Shown: positions 43,773-53,770, numbered from the stretch's first letter. The stretch is DNA of 64,000 nucleotides from an uncultured Sphingomonadaceae bacterium (GCA_947501695.1 CANMWO010000001.1:806001-870000); one strand, 5' to 3'. Notes: a model not told the origin generated them from the letters alone. Numbers and translations are program-made.

Positions 43773-44519
43773 ATGTCATCGCCATCATTAGCACAGCGCA
43801 TTATCGGCCGTCTGTTTCGTACAGGTTCGCCTACACTTCAAAGACATGTATCCGATATGGTTGCGCGATCTTCTGAAGAGATCACTTATAATCGTTTGGT
43901 TGAGAACGGCTTTAAACCAAAGGCGATCATTGATGTTGGTGCTTTTAAGGGCGACTGGACGCGGCTAGCGAGCAATATATTCGGATCCATGCCGATGTTG
44001 ATGGTTGAGGCTCAACCTGCATTGCGAGCGGGACTGGATGAAGTGATCCACGAATTGCCGCATGTGAAATGCGAGTCAGCGGTACTGGGTGCAACAGCAG
44101 GCCAAAACGTAACATTTTACGAGATGGGTACGGGATCATCTTTCCTGCCCGAAGCCAGCGATGCACCGCGCAAGGAGTTAAAACTGAAAACGCGTACGCT
44201 GGATGATGTGGTCGACGAACATTTGGAGCCCGTCGATGATGTCTTCTTGAAAATTGATGTGCAGGGCGCAGAATTGCAAGTTCTCGAAGGCGCGAGCAAG
44301 TTGTTAGAGCGCACTGGACTAGTGCAGCTGGAAACCGCGATGCTGCAATATAACGAAGGCGCACCGCTATTGCCTGAAGTGGTTTCCTTTATGGCGGATC
44401 GTGGGTTTTTCCCAACAGAAGTCTCGGGTTTCAGCCGCCCACGTAATCACTTGGTGCAAATTGATTTGCTCTTTGCTCGAGCTGGATCGGCGCTTCGGCC
44501 AGAGTTTTTCAACTTTTAG
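43773..44519 (+). CDS. FkbM-family methyltransferase
   Basis: SAM-dependent methyltransferase of the FkbM family, about 248 residues from the ATG at 43773 (the open frame starts at a TTG at 43734). SAM-binding motif IIDVGAFKGDWT, MLMVEAQPA, and the C-terminal VFLKIDVQGAELQVLEGA typical of the family. FkbM enzymes often methylate sugars or polyketide hydroxyls; in bacterial genomes they lie with polysaccharide genes, which is not evident here. It converges with the ammonium transporter. Confidence 0.83.
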   Translation: MSSPSLAQRIIGRLFRTGSPTLQRHVSDMVARSSEEITYNRLVENGFKPKAIIDVGAFKGDWTRLASNIFGSMPMLMVEAQPALRAGLDEVIHELPHVKCESAVLGATAGQNVTFYEMGTGSSFLPEASDAPRKELKLKTRTLDDVVDEHLEPVDDVFLKIDVQGAELQVLEGASKLLERTGLVQLETAMLQYNEGAPLLPEVVSFMADRGFFPTEVSGFSRPRNHLVQIDLLFARAGSALRPEFFNF

Positions 44520-44565
44520 TGATTGGTTTTCGTAACGATAGCGTCGTTGACCAAGTCCCAAGCAA

Positions 44566-45879
44566 CTAATCTAGATCCCACGCCCGTTCGCCATGGCTGG
44601 CAATGTCCAGGCCATCGCGTTCATCGTCCTCATTGACCCGCATCGGTAGAATGAAGCTGATACCATAGCCGAGGATTGCCGTCGCGACCGCCGACCAAAT
44701 AGCTACTGCGCCAACGCCAATAAGCTGAGCGACAAATTGGCTACCAAAGGCCATGTCATCCGCGTATCCTGTGCCGCCCATACTTTCGCTGATGAACAGC
44801 GCGAGCAGCAGCGAACCCAACATGCCGCCGACACCGTGAACCGCGAAAACGTCGAGACTATCGTCGATCTTGAAACTGTTCTTGACCAGTCCAACTGCAA
44901 AGAAGCAGACTAGACCGGCTGCTCCGCCGATGATCAGCGACGCGCCAGGGCCAACAAAACCAGCCGCTGGTGTAATCGTAGCGAGACCCGCGATGGCGCC
45001 CGTTGCAACGCCTACAGCGGTGGATTTGCCAACTTTGATGCGTTCAATCAATATCCACACCAGCGCCGCCATCGAGGCGGCTACATGAGTATTGATAATC
45101 GCGGACGATGCATCGTCGGTTGCAGTCAACGCAGAGCCGCCGTTAAAGCCGAACCAACCGACCCACAGCAAGCCAGCACCGGCAACCGTCAGGGCAGGAC
45201 TATGCGGCAGCATAAGAGTTTTGGGCCATCCAATACGCTTGCCCATCATGATCGCAACCACCAGCGCAGAGACGCCAGCTGTAGTATGCACGACAATACC
45301 GCCTGCAAAATCAAGAACGCCCAGACCAGATAGCCAGCCACCGCCCCAGACCCAATGGGTCACCGGCGCGTAAACGACCAAAAGCCAAAGCGAACAAAAG
45401 GCTATCACCCAGCCAAAGCGAGCGCGGTCAACCCACGCACCGACCATCAGGGCAGGGGTGATAACCGCAAAGGTCATCTGGAACATCGCAAAGGCGGATT
45501 CAGGAATGGTGGTATCTTCCCGGACGTTACCAAGATTGCCAAACATCCAATTGATCCCATTGCCTAAAATACCATTGGTTACGGTTCCAAAAGCTAATGT
45601 ATATCCGACCACAACCCACAAAACAGAAGCCACGGCAGCAACCGCCATGCACTGGACGAGCACGGACAAAAAGTTTTTGGAACGGACCAAGCCGCCGTAA
45701 AATAGCGCGAGACCGGGGAGGGTCATCAGCAGTACTAAGGCAGTTGATGTTAAAATCCATGCTGTGTCACCGGTATTCGCAACATCTGTGTTCGGATCGA
45801 TCACATCCTGTGCAAAAGCAGGAACCGTGGCCAAAACCGCAACACTGATAGTGGCTAGAAACTTACTCAGATATTTCAT
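44566..45879 (-). CDS. amtB: Ammonium transporter (Amt family)
   Basis: Imports ammonium across the inner membrane. From the ATG at 45879 (GGGGG upstream) 437 residues, a signal peptide ending AFAQ, then 11 helices. The pore twin-histidine motifs are in GGIVVHTTAGVSALV and FAVHGVGGMLGSL. C-terminal cytosolic tail DERDGLDIASHGERAWDLD typical. Usually paired with glnK (PII); no glnK is adjacent here. Upstream ATGs give a slightly longer chain. Confidence 0.92.
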   Translation of the reverse strand: MKYLSKFLATISVAVLATVPAFAQDVIDPNTDVANTGDTAWILTSTALVLLMTLPGLALFYGGLVRSKNFLSVLVQCMAVAAVASVLWVVVGYTLAFGTVTNGILGNGINWMFGNLGNVREDTTIPESAFAMFQMTFAVITPALMVGAWVDRARFGWVIAFCSLWLLVVYAPVTHWVWGGGWLSGLGVLDFAGGIVVHTTAGVSALVVAIMMGKRIGWPKTLMLPHSPALTVAGAGLLWVGWFGFNGGSALTATDDASSAIINTHVAASMAALVWILIERIKVGKSTAVGVATGAIAGLATITPAAGFVGPGASLIIGGAAGLVCFFAVGLVKNSFKIDDSLDVFAVHGVGGMLGSLLLALFISESMGGTGYADDMAFGSQFVAQLIGVGAVAIWSAVATAILGYGISFILPMRVNEDDERDGLDIASHGERAWDLD

Positions 45880-46032
45880 CAAATCCCCCAAGGGCATAAT
45901 TTTATTACGCATGCCCGCCTTACCGAATCATATTTTGCGGTTTTCTAGTCGAGAGCTGCTTGAGACTCAACCGGCAACGCACTGCTTATTTTTGGGTCGC
46001 TTATCCTCAAGGTTCATGATCAAGGCCTGTGG

Positions 46033-47046
46033 TCAGGCCCAGCCTTCCAGCACTTGATCCGGCGGTCGGTGGCCGTCAGACCACACGCGGATATTGGCGA
46101 TAACGCGTTCACCGGATGCCTCGCGCCCTTCAAAGGTAGCGCTGCCCATATGCGGAAGCAGCACGACGTTTTTGAGCTTGAGCAAGCGCTCGTCCACCGC
46201 CGGCTCATGTGTGTAGACGTCAAGGCCTGCACCGCTGATCATCTCTTGTTGCAGTGCTTCGATCATGGCGTTTTCATCAATCAGATCACCGCGGGCGGTG
46301 TTGATCAAATAGGTGGAGGGCTTCATCATCGCTATCCGGTCCGCATTGATCAACTCATGGGTTTCCGGCGTATGTGGGCAATGGACGCTGATGATATCGC
46401 AAGTCTGGATCAGTTCATCCAAGTCTTCGATATAGCTAGCGTTGAACGATTCTTCGACCGCTGGCGGTAATTGCCGACGATTGTGATAGACAATCGACAA
46501 TCCGAAACCGGAGGCGCGTCGGGCGACTGCCTGACCAATCCGACCCATGCCAATAATTCCAAGTTTCTTGCCGCCAATGCAATGTCCAAGCATGCCCGAG
46601 GGCTTCCATCCCTCCCATTCGCCGGAGCGCATTAATTTCTCGCCCTCTGCTAAACGACGCGGGACAGATAGGATCAATGCCATGGTCATATCGGCGGTAT
46701 CTTCTGTGAAAACACCGGGCGTGTTGGTTACCAATATCTTCCTCGCGCGCGCGGCAGCGAGATCAATATGGTCAACACCTGCGCCAAAGCTTGCTATCAT
46801 TTTTAGGCGATCTGGGGCGCCAGCAATCATCTCTGCATCAATATGATCCGTCACGGTCGGAACCAGAACGTCGCAGTCAGCCATCGCCGCGATCAAGTCA
46901 TCGCGTGTAAAGGCACGATCGGTTAAATTGGGCACAACATCGAACAATTCACCCATCCGGTCATGAATCGCATCGGCCAGTTCGCGGGTGACGATAATGC
47001 GAGGTTTTGCGCGACGAGTTTTTTCGGTTTCGGTTGTTTCAGCCAT
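46033..47046 (-). CDS. D-2-hydroxyacid dehydrogenase (glyoxylate/hydroxypyruvate reductase type)
   Basis: 337 residues, NAD(P)-dependent. Rossmann motif IIGMGRIGQAVARRAS; the catalytic Arg (NTARGDLIDE), Glu (AGLDVYTHEP) and His (LLPHMGSAT) are in place. Resembles GyaR/GhrB-type enzymes that reduce glyoxylate or hydroxypyruvate. Stands alone on the minus strand, divergent from the SH3 protein. Confidence 0.9.
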   Translation of the reverse strand: MAETTETEKTRRAKPRIIVTRELADAIHDRMGELFDVVPNLTDRAFTRDDLIAAMADCDVLVPTVTDHIDAEMIAGAPDRLKMIASFGAGVDHIDLAAARARKILVTNTPGVFTEDTADMTMALILSVPRRLAEGEKLMRSGEWEGWKPSGMLGHCIGGKKLGIIGMGRIGQAVARRASGFGLSIVYHNRRQLPPAVEESFNASYIEDLDELIQTCDIISVHCPHTPETHELINADRIAMMKPSTYLINTARGDLIDENAMIEALQQEMISGAGLDVYTHEPAVDERLLKLKNVVLLPHMGSATFEGREASGERVIANIRVWSDGHRPPDQVLEGWA

Positions 47047-47159
47047 AGGGCGATTGCTATGCCTGAAATTTACATTAGGTCAAGCAAGTGGCGCTTGATG
47101 CGCTCTGGGCTTTCTGTTTATGGCTATGGGTTATTGGGGGAATGAGTTAGTTTTGGCAC

Positions 47160-47651
47160 ATGCGTAAATTTATAACGAAAATACTGTCGGGGTTTTGGCT
47201 TTTGCTGATGACCTTTGCCTTTACATCGCCAGCAATGGCGCAGCAGGAACCACCTTATTGGGCATCCATTGATGAACCAGAAGCGCGGATGCGTACGGGA
47301 CCAAGCACCGAATATCCGACAATGTGGATATATAAGCGAGAGCGCTTACCCATTAAGATTCTCGCGCGCTACAAGGCATGGCGCAAGGTTGAAGATCCAG
47401 ATGGAGCGCAAGGATGGATGCATGCGCGGCTATTGAGTGCAACCCAGACCGCGGTCGTCCTCGGGGAAAAGGGTCAATCTCAGTCATTGCGATCCAATCC
47501 GCAATCCGATGCCAAGATTATCTGGCGGGTCGAGCCAGGCGTTGTCGGTAAAATTACGCAATGTGAAAATGGCTGGTGCTTATTCGACGTCACCGGACGG
47601 CGTGGATATATTGATCGGGATATGATCTGGGGTGACGAACCGCTGAAATAA
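47160..47651 (+). CDS. Exported bacterial SH3-domain protein
   Basis: 163 residues with a signal peptide (to about residue 28, AMAQ) and two bacterial SH3-like units: RMRTGPSTEYPTMW with RYKAWRKVEDPDGAQGWM, and SLRSNPQSDAKIIW with GWCLFDVTGRRGYID. Such domains bind peptidoglycan or peptides in the periplasm. Single gene; the function in the cell envelope is inferred. Confidence 0.85.
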   Translation: MRKFITKILSGFWLLLMTFAFTSPAMAQQEPPYWASIDEPEARMRTGPSTEYPTMWIYKRERLPIKILARYKAWRKVEDPDGAQGWMHARLLSATQTAVVLGEKGQSQSLRSNPQSDAKIIWRVEPGVVGKITQCENGWCLFDVTGRRGYIDRDMIWGDEPLK

Positions 47652-47834
47652 AATATTGTCGGTCTTTTCTCAAATCAGTCTATGTTTCACGCCGTCGGTC
47701 ATGGTTAATGACAACTGTCTCAAAATGAAACATCTGGAACCACCGAGGTAGAATTATCGAGCGTTCTCAAGCTAACGCAATGTCAATATTGGTAAATTTT
47801 GATAAAACTGGCGATTGCCCGATTGCTTAAAAGG

Positions 47835-47849
47835 TTAATATTGGCTTAA
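47835..47849. promoter_or_regulatory. CtrA box (TTAA-N7-TTAA) upstream of the PEP-CTERM gene
   Basis: Perfect TTAA-N7-TTAA at 47835-47849, 156 bases before the gene start at 48006; a GANTC site (GAATC, 47872-47876) lies 23 bases further on. It points to CtrA control of the gene. The 47652-48005 spacer holds nothing else I recognise. Confidence 0.65.
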
Positions 47850-48005
47850 GACCGTGTTGGGTCGAAGGCGGGAATCATTCTCGCTGAACAACAAGGCGTA
47901 AGCCGGATAACATGCGGGCTCGATCTTTAGCATTCGTTGGATGTTGTTGATTGTTACAGTTTTTACTGTTTCGGGCTGGTTTCGCATGAAAATTTGGGGG
48001 TAAGT

Positions 48006-48698
48006 ATGAACAAGAGTAAAAAGATACTAACAATGTCGGCTATGGCTTTGGCCGCAGCGACATTGTCAGCAACGACTGCGTCAGCAGAAGTGCTGATTTT
48101 CAATGCCAGCAACTATCAAGCTGGCAACAACAAGCATGGTCTTTGGACGAACAACACCAATAGTGGTGCAGATCGCTTTTATGCTTTTCAACCCGATATG
48201 ATTTTTACGGTTGATACAGATACAGGGACTGGTTCACTAACCGGGACTGCGATTAACGGCGCGAACAATGTTGCTGAAATTAATTTAAGACTTGGCGGTT
48301 TTCTGGAAACAACTCTGGGGTCGGCCTTTACTTATAAGCAGCAAGGCGGCCTGGCATATGATCCGGTGACCGACACACAGGATGTGGACTTCTTCACATC
48401 TGCGAGCGGGTCGATCGAGATTGACGGCTATTCTTACATGCTGCGCGCTAACCCATTTGCGGGCGGTCATGCCTTCCAATATGGACAGGGCGCAAACGCT
48501 AAAAATGGCGCTTTTGGTGGATCATCATGGCTATTGGTTGAAGGCGAAAATGGTGAGCAACCTCGGCATTGGGACGTGAACTTCAATCTGTCTGCTGTGC
48601 CAGAGCCTGCAACCTGGGCGTTCATGATCTTTGGCTTTGGCGCTGTCGGTGGTGCGTTGCGCCGCAAGAAGAACCGTCAGACGGTCAGCTTCGCATAA
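48006..48698 (+). CDS. PEPxxWA-CTERM sorting-domain protein
   Basis: 230 residues from the ATG at 48006, with GGGGG nearby; the frame is open to 47937 but that part lacks a signal. Signal peptide ends ASA. The middle is a beta-rich exported domain of unknown family. The C-terminus PEPATWAFMIFGFGAVGG followed by RRKK is a PEPxxWA-CTERM exosortase signal: motif (199-205), helix, basic tail. It is probably anchored to the outer surface or secreted, often with exopolysaccharide systems. A CtrA box upstream and a bidirectional terminator downstream frame the gene. Exosortase is not in the window. Confidence 0.85.
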   Translation: MNKSKKILTMSAMALAAATLSATTASAEVLIFNASNYQAGNNKHGLWTNNTNSGADRFYAFQPDMIFTVDTDTGTGSLTGTAINGANNVAEINLRLGGFLETTLGSAFTYKQQGGLAYDPVTDTQDVDFFTSASGSIEIDGYSYMLRANPFAGGHAFQYGQGANAKNGAFGGSSWLLVEGENGEQPRHWDVNFNLSAVPEPATWAFMIFGFGAVGGALRRKKNRQTVSFA

Positions 48699-48716
48699 AT
48701 TCAATTTCAGAGACTA

Positions 48717-48755
48717 AAAAAGGGGCGGGAAAGCAATGCTTTTCCGCCCCTTTTT
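48717..48755. terminator. Bidirectional terminator between PEP-CTERM gene and thiolase
   Basis: Stem AAAAAGGGGCGG (48717-48728) with CCGCCCCTTTTT (48744-48755) and a central loop; A/T tracts at both ends serve both convergent genes. Confidence 0.85.
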
Positions 48756-48773
48756 GCTTAGCTTGAGTGGAGT

Positions 48774-49964
48774 TTAGTCGGCGAGTTCTATTGCCACCGC
48801 CGTCGCTTCACCACCGCCGATGCACAAAGCGGCTACACCTTTCTTCAGGCCTTGCTTTTTGAGGGCGGCGACCAGTGTGACCATGATCCGCGCGCCACTA
48901 GCACCAATCGGGTGCCCCAACGCTGTCGCGCCACCGTTAATATTCAGCTTGTCTCGCGAGATGCCGATATCTTGCATTGCAAACATGGCAACACAGGCAA
49001 AGGCTTCGTTCACTTCCCAAAGATCAACATCGTCCACACTCCAACCGGTTTTTTCCAGTAGTTTTTGGATTGCTGCCACGGGAGCTGTCGTAAACTTTGC
49101 TGGCGCATGTGCATGGGCGGCGTGACCGACAATATGCGCAACCGGTTTCAGGCCCTTGGCCTCGGCCACGCTGGCACGACTTAACACCATCGCCGCTGCG
49201 CCGTCAGATATAGAGGAAGCATTGGCGGCTGTAATAGTACCATCCTTTGCAAAAGCCGCCCGGAGCTGAGGGATTTTGTCAGGATTGCCCTTTAACGGCT
49301 GTTCATCCTTATCGACAGTGACACTGCCTTTGCGGGTCTTGACCTCCACGGCAACAACCTCATCTTCAAAAGCATCGCCTTCGACAGCCGTTTTGGCGCG
49401 CGCGAGTGACTCAATCGCATATTCATCCTGTGCTTCGCGCGTAAGTTGATATTCGCCAGCGGTTTCCTCTGCAAAGCTACCCATTGCTCGGCCTTTATCA
49501 TAGGCATCTTCCAGCCCATCAAGGAACATATGGTCGATAACTTGCGCATGGCCCAACCTAGCACCGCCGCGCATTTTGGGCAGCAGGTAAGGCGCGTTGG
49601 TCATGCTTTCCATACCGCCGGTCACAATCATGTCCACCGAGCCAGCGGCCAGAGCTTCTGCGCCCATGATCGCGGTTTGCATACCTGATCCACACATTTT
49701 GTTGACGGTTGTAGCTTCTACCGATTCCGGCAGGCCGCCCAGTATCGCTGCCTGACGGGCAGGGGCTTGGCCTTGCCCGGCGGAGAGGACGTTGCCCATG
49801 TAGATGCGCTCGACATCCGCGCCATCAATGCCTGCCCGTTCGACAGCAGCACGAACGGCAACTGCGCCCAAATCCGGAGCGCTAACGTCGCCTAAAGCGC
49901 CTTGCATGCCGCCCATCGGCGTGCGGGCGTATGATAGAATGACAACGGGATCAGATTGAGACAT
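48774..49964 (-). CDS. Acetyl-CoA C-acetyltransferase (thiolase, AtoB/PhaA-like)
   Basis: 396 residues, the usual thiolase size. Cys91 in NKMCGSGMQ, His351 in GHPIGASG and Cys381 in CIGGGEAT are present, with EVNEAFA between. Motifs favour an acetoacetyl-CoA thiolase (biosynthetic or ketone/short-chain type) rather than long-chain FadA. Starts ATG with AAGGTAG upstream. Stand-alone, no phaB/phaC adjacent. Confidence 0.92.
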   Translation of the reverse strand: MSQSDPVVILSYARTPMGGMQGALGDVSAPDLGAVAVRAAVERAGIDGADVERIYMGNVLSAGQGQAPARQAAILGGLPESVEATTVNKMCGSGMQTAIMGAEALAAGSVDMIVTGGMESMTNAPYLLPKMRGGARLGHAQVIDHMFLDGLEDAYDKGRAMGSFAEETAGEYQLTREAQDEYAIESLARAKTAVEGDAFEDEVVAVEVKTRKGSVTVDKDEQPLKGNPDKIPQLRAAFAKDGTITAANASSISDGAAAMVLSRASVAEAKGLKPVAHIVGHAAHAHAPAKFTTAPVAAIQKLLEKTGWSVDDVDLWEVNEAFACVAMFAMQDIGISRDKLNINGGATALGHPIGASGARIMVTLVAALKKQGLKKGVAALCIGGGEATAVAIELAD

Positions 49965-50116
49965 TTAGGCTACCTTTCAAACTATTGCGTCGCTGCATTG
50001 GCAGCATATTTCAATTGTCTCTGACATAGGCGCGGCTTTGCGCTTTTTCAATCGCGGCATTGAACAACCGGCCATGTCATGCCAATCGGTGATTTCGCGA
50101 TTTACCGGAGCCGATA

Positions 50117-50878
50117 GTGCCAGTCTTTGCCTTCCCTGTTGCAGGAGCCATAATCGGCCTCATTATCGGTAGCTTTCTGGCGACCATTATCATTCGTTGG
50201 CCGCAAGGACATTCGGTTATGTCGGGCCGGTCGCGATGCGATCATTGCCATCAGACCTTGCGTGCCGTCGATCTGATTCCGATTTTTAGCTATGTTTTGC
50301 GCGCGGGAAAATGTTCCGCATGTGGCGGGAAAATAAAATCCGATCATCTTGTAATTGAACTCAGTGCTAGCCTGATCGGTGGACTGGCATTGTTCGTTGA
50401 CCCAGGGTTGGGTGGGCTTTTTGGTGCGATATTTGGCTGGTTATTGCTCACTTTAGCGGCGCTGGATGCGCAGTATCACTGGTTGCCCGATCGGCTGACG
50501 CTAATTTTGGCGGTAAGCGGGCTGGCCGCTTCATCCCTTGGCAATGATCCTGATCTGCTAAACCGTATCATTGGAGGAATTGCTGGCTTTGGTTCACTTT
50601 TCCTTATCGGTTGGGGCTATCGCTGTTTGCGGGAGAGAGAGGGGCTGGGTGGTGGCGATCCAAAACTCTTAGGCGCGATTGGCTGCTGGCTTGGTTGGTC
50701 AGCGCTACCATTGGTCATGTTAGGTGCCGGTCTCGTTGGATTGCTGGCCGTTTTGACCATGCGCTGGCACGGGCAGGCCGTGACGGCGGATAGCGCTTTG
50801 CCATTGGGCAGTTTCATGGCGGTTTCTGCCTTTCCTTTATGGATCATCCAAACCGCAACCGAAACAAATCTGTTTTAG
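50117..50878 (+). CDS. pilD: Prepilin peptidase / leader peptidase (PilD-type)
   Basis: Cleaves and N-methylates type IV prepilin-like proteins. 253 residues with an N-terminal helix, the Zn-binding CxxC pairs (CDHCHQTLRAVDLIP ... CSACGGKI), and the two catalytic Asp in ALDAQYHWLPDRLT and GGGDPKLLGAIG. GTG start with GGAG upstream. Pilus or type II secretion genes are not adjacent. Confidence 0.9.
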   Translation: MPVFAFPVAGAIIGLIIGSFLATIIIRWPQGHSVMSGRSRCDHCHQTLRAVDLIPIFSYVLRAGKCSACGGKIKSDHLVIELSASLIGGLALFVDPGLGGLFGAIFGWLLLTLAALDAQYHWLPDRLTLILAVSGLAASSLGNDPDLLNRIIGGIAGFGSLFLIGWGYRCLREREGLGGGDPKLLGAIGCWLGWSALPLVMLGAGLVGLLAVLTMRWHGQAVTADSALPLGSFMAVSAFPLWIIQTATETNLF

Positions 50879-50972
50879 ACAAATGGTCAGCATAAAGATG
50901 GTTGCCAGCGCAAATCCTCTCCGCTAACAGGGCGTCGATTTTGCAAATGCCAGTCTACGGCAATGCTTATCA

Positions 50973-51057
50973 GCCCCTGTGGTGGAATTGGTAGACGCGC
51001 TGCACTCAAAATGCAGTTCCGCAAGGAGTGCCCGTTCGAGTCGGGCCAGGGGCACCA
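50973..51057 (+). tRNA. tRNA-Leu (anticodon CAA)
   Basis: Cloverleaf with acceptor GCCCCTG/CAGGGGC, anticodon stem CTGCA/TGCAG with loop CTCAAAA (anticodon CAA, decoding UUG), long variable arm and T-arm GCCCGTTCGAGTCGGGC. CCA is encoded at 51055-51057. Confidence 0.95.
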
Positions 51058-51250
51058 CTACAGTCATTTTGATCACACTGTTGCTTTGCAGCAACGATTT
51101 CGGTCGACTCTGCACAATAATGATAGGCGCAGGGCTGTAAAGTCACGTAAATGGTAGACTAACAGGACAATTTCTATCAGTGCAGCGAGCAGTTGGAGGA
51201 CAACTTTAGTTCGTTAGACCCCGGAAAAAGGGGGCGCTCAGGAGTATATT

Positions 51251-53770
51251 ATGAACATCACCAAATTTTTGACTGCTACCGCTATCGGTGGCCTAATGTC
51301 GACTGTGCCTGCTTATGCGCAGGATGTACAGGAAGACGAAGCGATTGATGATAATGTCATCATCGTGACCGCGACAAAACGCGAGCAGACACTACAAGAA
51401 ATTCCCGTAGCTGTATCAGTGACCAGCGCAGAAGATATTGCGAAAGCGCAAGTTCGCGATTTGAGCGACCTTCAGACCATTGCGCCGACGCTTCGTGTTA
51501 ATCAGTTGCAGAGCTCAGCCAACACCAACTTCATTATTCGCGGTTTCGGTAACGGCGCGAACAATGCCGGTATCGAACCATCTGTTGGTGTGTTTATTGA
51601 CGGCGTTTATCGTTCGCGTTCAGCGGCCGCCATCGGCGATCTTCCAAACTTGCAGCGCGTTGAAGTTCTGCGTGGACCGCAATCGACACTATTTGGTAAA
51701 AATGCCTCTGCTGGTGTCATCAGTATCATTACTCAGAAACCACAATTCCAGTTCGGTGGTTCTGCTGAACTAAGTTACGGCAACTTTAATGCCATCATCG
51801 CGAAGGCTGATGTTACTGGCCCGATCACCGATAGCATTGCATTTAGCCTCGCAGCCAATCTTAACAAGCGGGATGGTTATGCTGATGATCTCAATCTAGG
51901 CACCGACGTCAACGAACGTAACCGTTATGGTTTTCGTGGCCAGTTGTTGATCGAACCATCTGACGACCTGTCAATTCGACTCATTGGCGACTATGATAAA
52001 ATTGACGAAGATTGCTGCGTTGCAGGTAACCTTGTCAACGGTCCAACCGGCGCGATCGTAAACGCCTTGGCCGGCGGTATTGGTATCGATGCAGAAAATC
52101 CTTTCTCTTATGATGTCTATACCAACCTGCCATCTGAAAACTTGATTGAGAATTACGGCGTCTCTGCACAGATTGATTATGACCTTGGCGCTGTTAGCCT
52201 GACTTCCATCACTGCCTATCGCGGAGTCGATAGTTTTAGCAATCAGGATTCTGATTTTACGGCAGCCGATTTGCTCAGTCAGAACATCAACGATACCGAA
52301 ATCCGGACGTTCACTCAGGAATTTCGTGTAGCGTCTGATTTTGATGGCCCGCTCAACTTCCTATTAGGCGGTTATTATTTCAATGAAGATATCGATATCG
52401 CTAACGACATTGAATTTGGTGATGATTTCCGTGCCTATGGTGACGCACTCATCGGTGCCGCGACCGGCGGAGCGCTGAGCTTTGCTGCATTGGAAGGCGC
52501 ATTTGGCGCTGCTGATGGCATAAACTATGCAAATCAGTTTTTCGCAAGCGGTACCGGTTATGACGAAGTCTATACTTTCTCAAACGAAGCTTTCTCTATC
52601 TTTGGTACGGTTGATTTCGAACTTTTCGAAGGCATGGTTTTTACCGGCGGTTTGAACTACACAAATGATCGCAAAATTTTCTCGAACAATGTTATTGCGA
52701 CAGAGACATATGCTTCGATCGATTTTGACGCGGCACAATATGCGCCGTTCCGCCAAGCTCTGTTGCAAGGCGCAGGCGTAGATGCAGCTACAGCAGCATT
52801 TTTGGCGGCTAACCCAACGATTACCCTGCCAGATGGTTCAAGTGCAAACCCGCTTGACGGATTGCGCGGCTTCCAATTTCAGCCACCTTTGGTCAATTTG
52901 CCAAACTCGGTTGAAGATGGTCGGACCAAAGATGACAAGCTTACCTATACCGCGCGTTTGGCGTATGAAGTTGCGCCAAGTCTGAATGTCTATGCGAGCT
53001 ATGCAACGGGTTTCAAGGCCAGCTCCATCAACCTGTCTCGCGATAGCCGTCCATTTGCGGCCGATGCTGCGGCGCTGGGTGCTGCTGGATTGCTGCAACC
53101 AAATCAGGCTTTCGGAACGCGTTTTGCTGAGCCTGAAAATGCTACTGTCTATGAAATCGGTATCAAAGGCCAATGGGATCAAGCTGCGTTTAACTTGACC
53201 TTCTTTCGTCAGTCTATCGAAGGGTTCCAATCCAACACCTTCAATGGCACCGGTTTTGAGCTCGACAATGCGGGTAAACAAACCACCGATGGTATCGAAT
53301 TTGATGGTTTTGTAACTCCGATAGACGGCCTGAAATTCAGTGTCGCCATGGTGTATCTGGATCCAGTATATGACGACTTCATCACTGCCGCTGGTCTTGA
53401 CTTGTCGGGAACGACACCATCGACCATTCCGGCATTGTCGACAACACTGGGCGTCGATTATGATATCGAACTTAGCGATGTCTTGGGTCTGAACCTTCGT
53501 GCTGATTATCACTATGAGTCAAAGGTCAACCTGTTTGACGATAATCCGAACGATCCAGCAGCGATTAATTTCACTCGTGAAGTTAATGCTCTGAACGCAT
53601 CAGCGACGTTGACTTACAACGAAGATCTGAAGTTCACGATCTGGGGTCGTAACCTTACCGGTGCAGAATATCTCACCACGGCATTCCCGGCAGTTGGTCA
53701 GGGCGGAAGCTTTACCGGCTATCCTAACCAGCCGCGGACCTATGGTGTGTCGGCACGTTATAAATTCTAG
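51251..53770 (+). CDS. TonB-dependent receptor
   Basis: 839-residue outer-membrane transporter: signal peptide ending AYA, TonB-box-like segment DDNVIIVTATKREQ at about 35-50, plug domain (about 50-170, RGFGNGANNAG, VEVLRGPQSTLFGKNASAG) and a beta barrel ending RTYGVSARYKF with a terminal Phe. Energised by TonB-ExbBD; in sphingomonads such receptors usually take up siderophores, vitamin B12 or oligosaccharides and aromatics; the ligand is unknown. A GGAG ribosome site and a small GC hairpin (CCCC/GGGG, 51219-51234) precede the gene. Confidence 0.93.
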   Translation: MNITKFLTATAIGGLMSTVPAYAQDVQEDEAIDDNVIIVTATKREQTLQEIPVAVSVTSAEDIAKAQVRDLSDLQTIAPTLRVNQLQSSANTNFIIRGFGNGANNAGIEPSVGVFIDGVYRSRSAAAIGDLPNLQRVEVLRGPQSTLFGKNASAGVISIITQKPQFQFGGSAELSYGNFNAIIAKADVTGPITDSIAFSLAANLNKRDGYADDLNLGTDVNERNRYGFRGQLLIEPSDDLSIRLIGDYDKIDEDCCVAGNLVNGPTGAIVNALAGGIGIDAENPFSYDVYTNLPSENLIENYGVSAQIDYDLGAVSLTSITAYRGVDSFSNQDSDFTAADLLSQNINDTEIRTFTQEFRVASDFDGPLNFLLGGYYFNEDIDIANDIEFGDDFRAYGDALIGAATGGALSFAALEGAFGAADGINYANQFFASGTGYDEVYTFSNEAFSIFGTVDFELFEGMVFTGGLNYTNDRKIFSNNVIATETYASIDFDAAQYAPFRQALLQGAGVDAATAAFLAANPTITLPDGSSANPLDGLRGFQFQPPLVNLPNSVEDGRTKDDKLTYTARLAYEVAPSLNVYASYATGFKASSINLSRDSRPFAADAAALGAAGLLQPNQAFGTRFAEPENATVYEIGIKGQWDQAAFNLTFFRQSIEGFQSNTFNGTGFELDNAGKQTTDGIEFDGFVTPIDGLKFSVAMVYLDPVYDDFITAAGLDLSGTTPSTIPALSTTLGVDYDIELSDVLGLNLRADYHYESKVNLFDDNPNDPAAINFTREVNALNASATLTYNEDLKFTIWGRNLTGAEYLTTAFPAVGQGGSFTGYPNQPRTYGVSARYKF

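Noticed and set aside
45085-45373. Open frames opposite amtB
   Set aside because: Opposite the transporter's helices; simple shadows.
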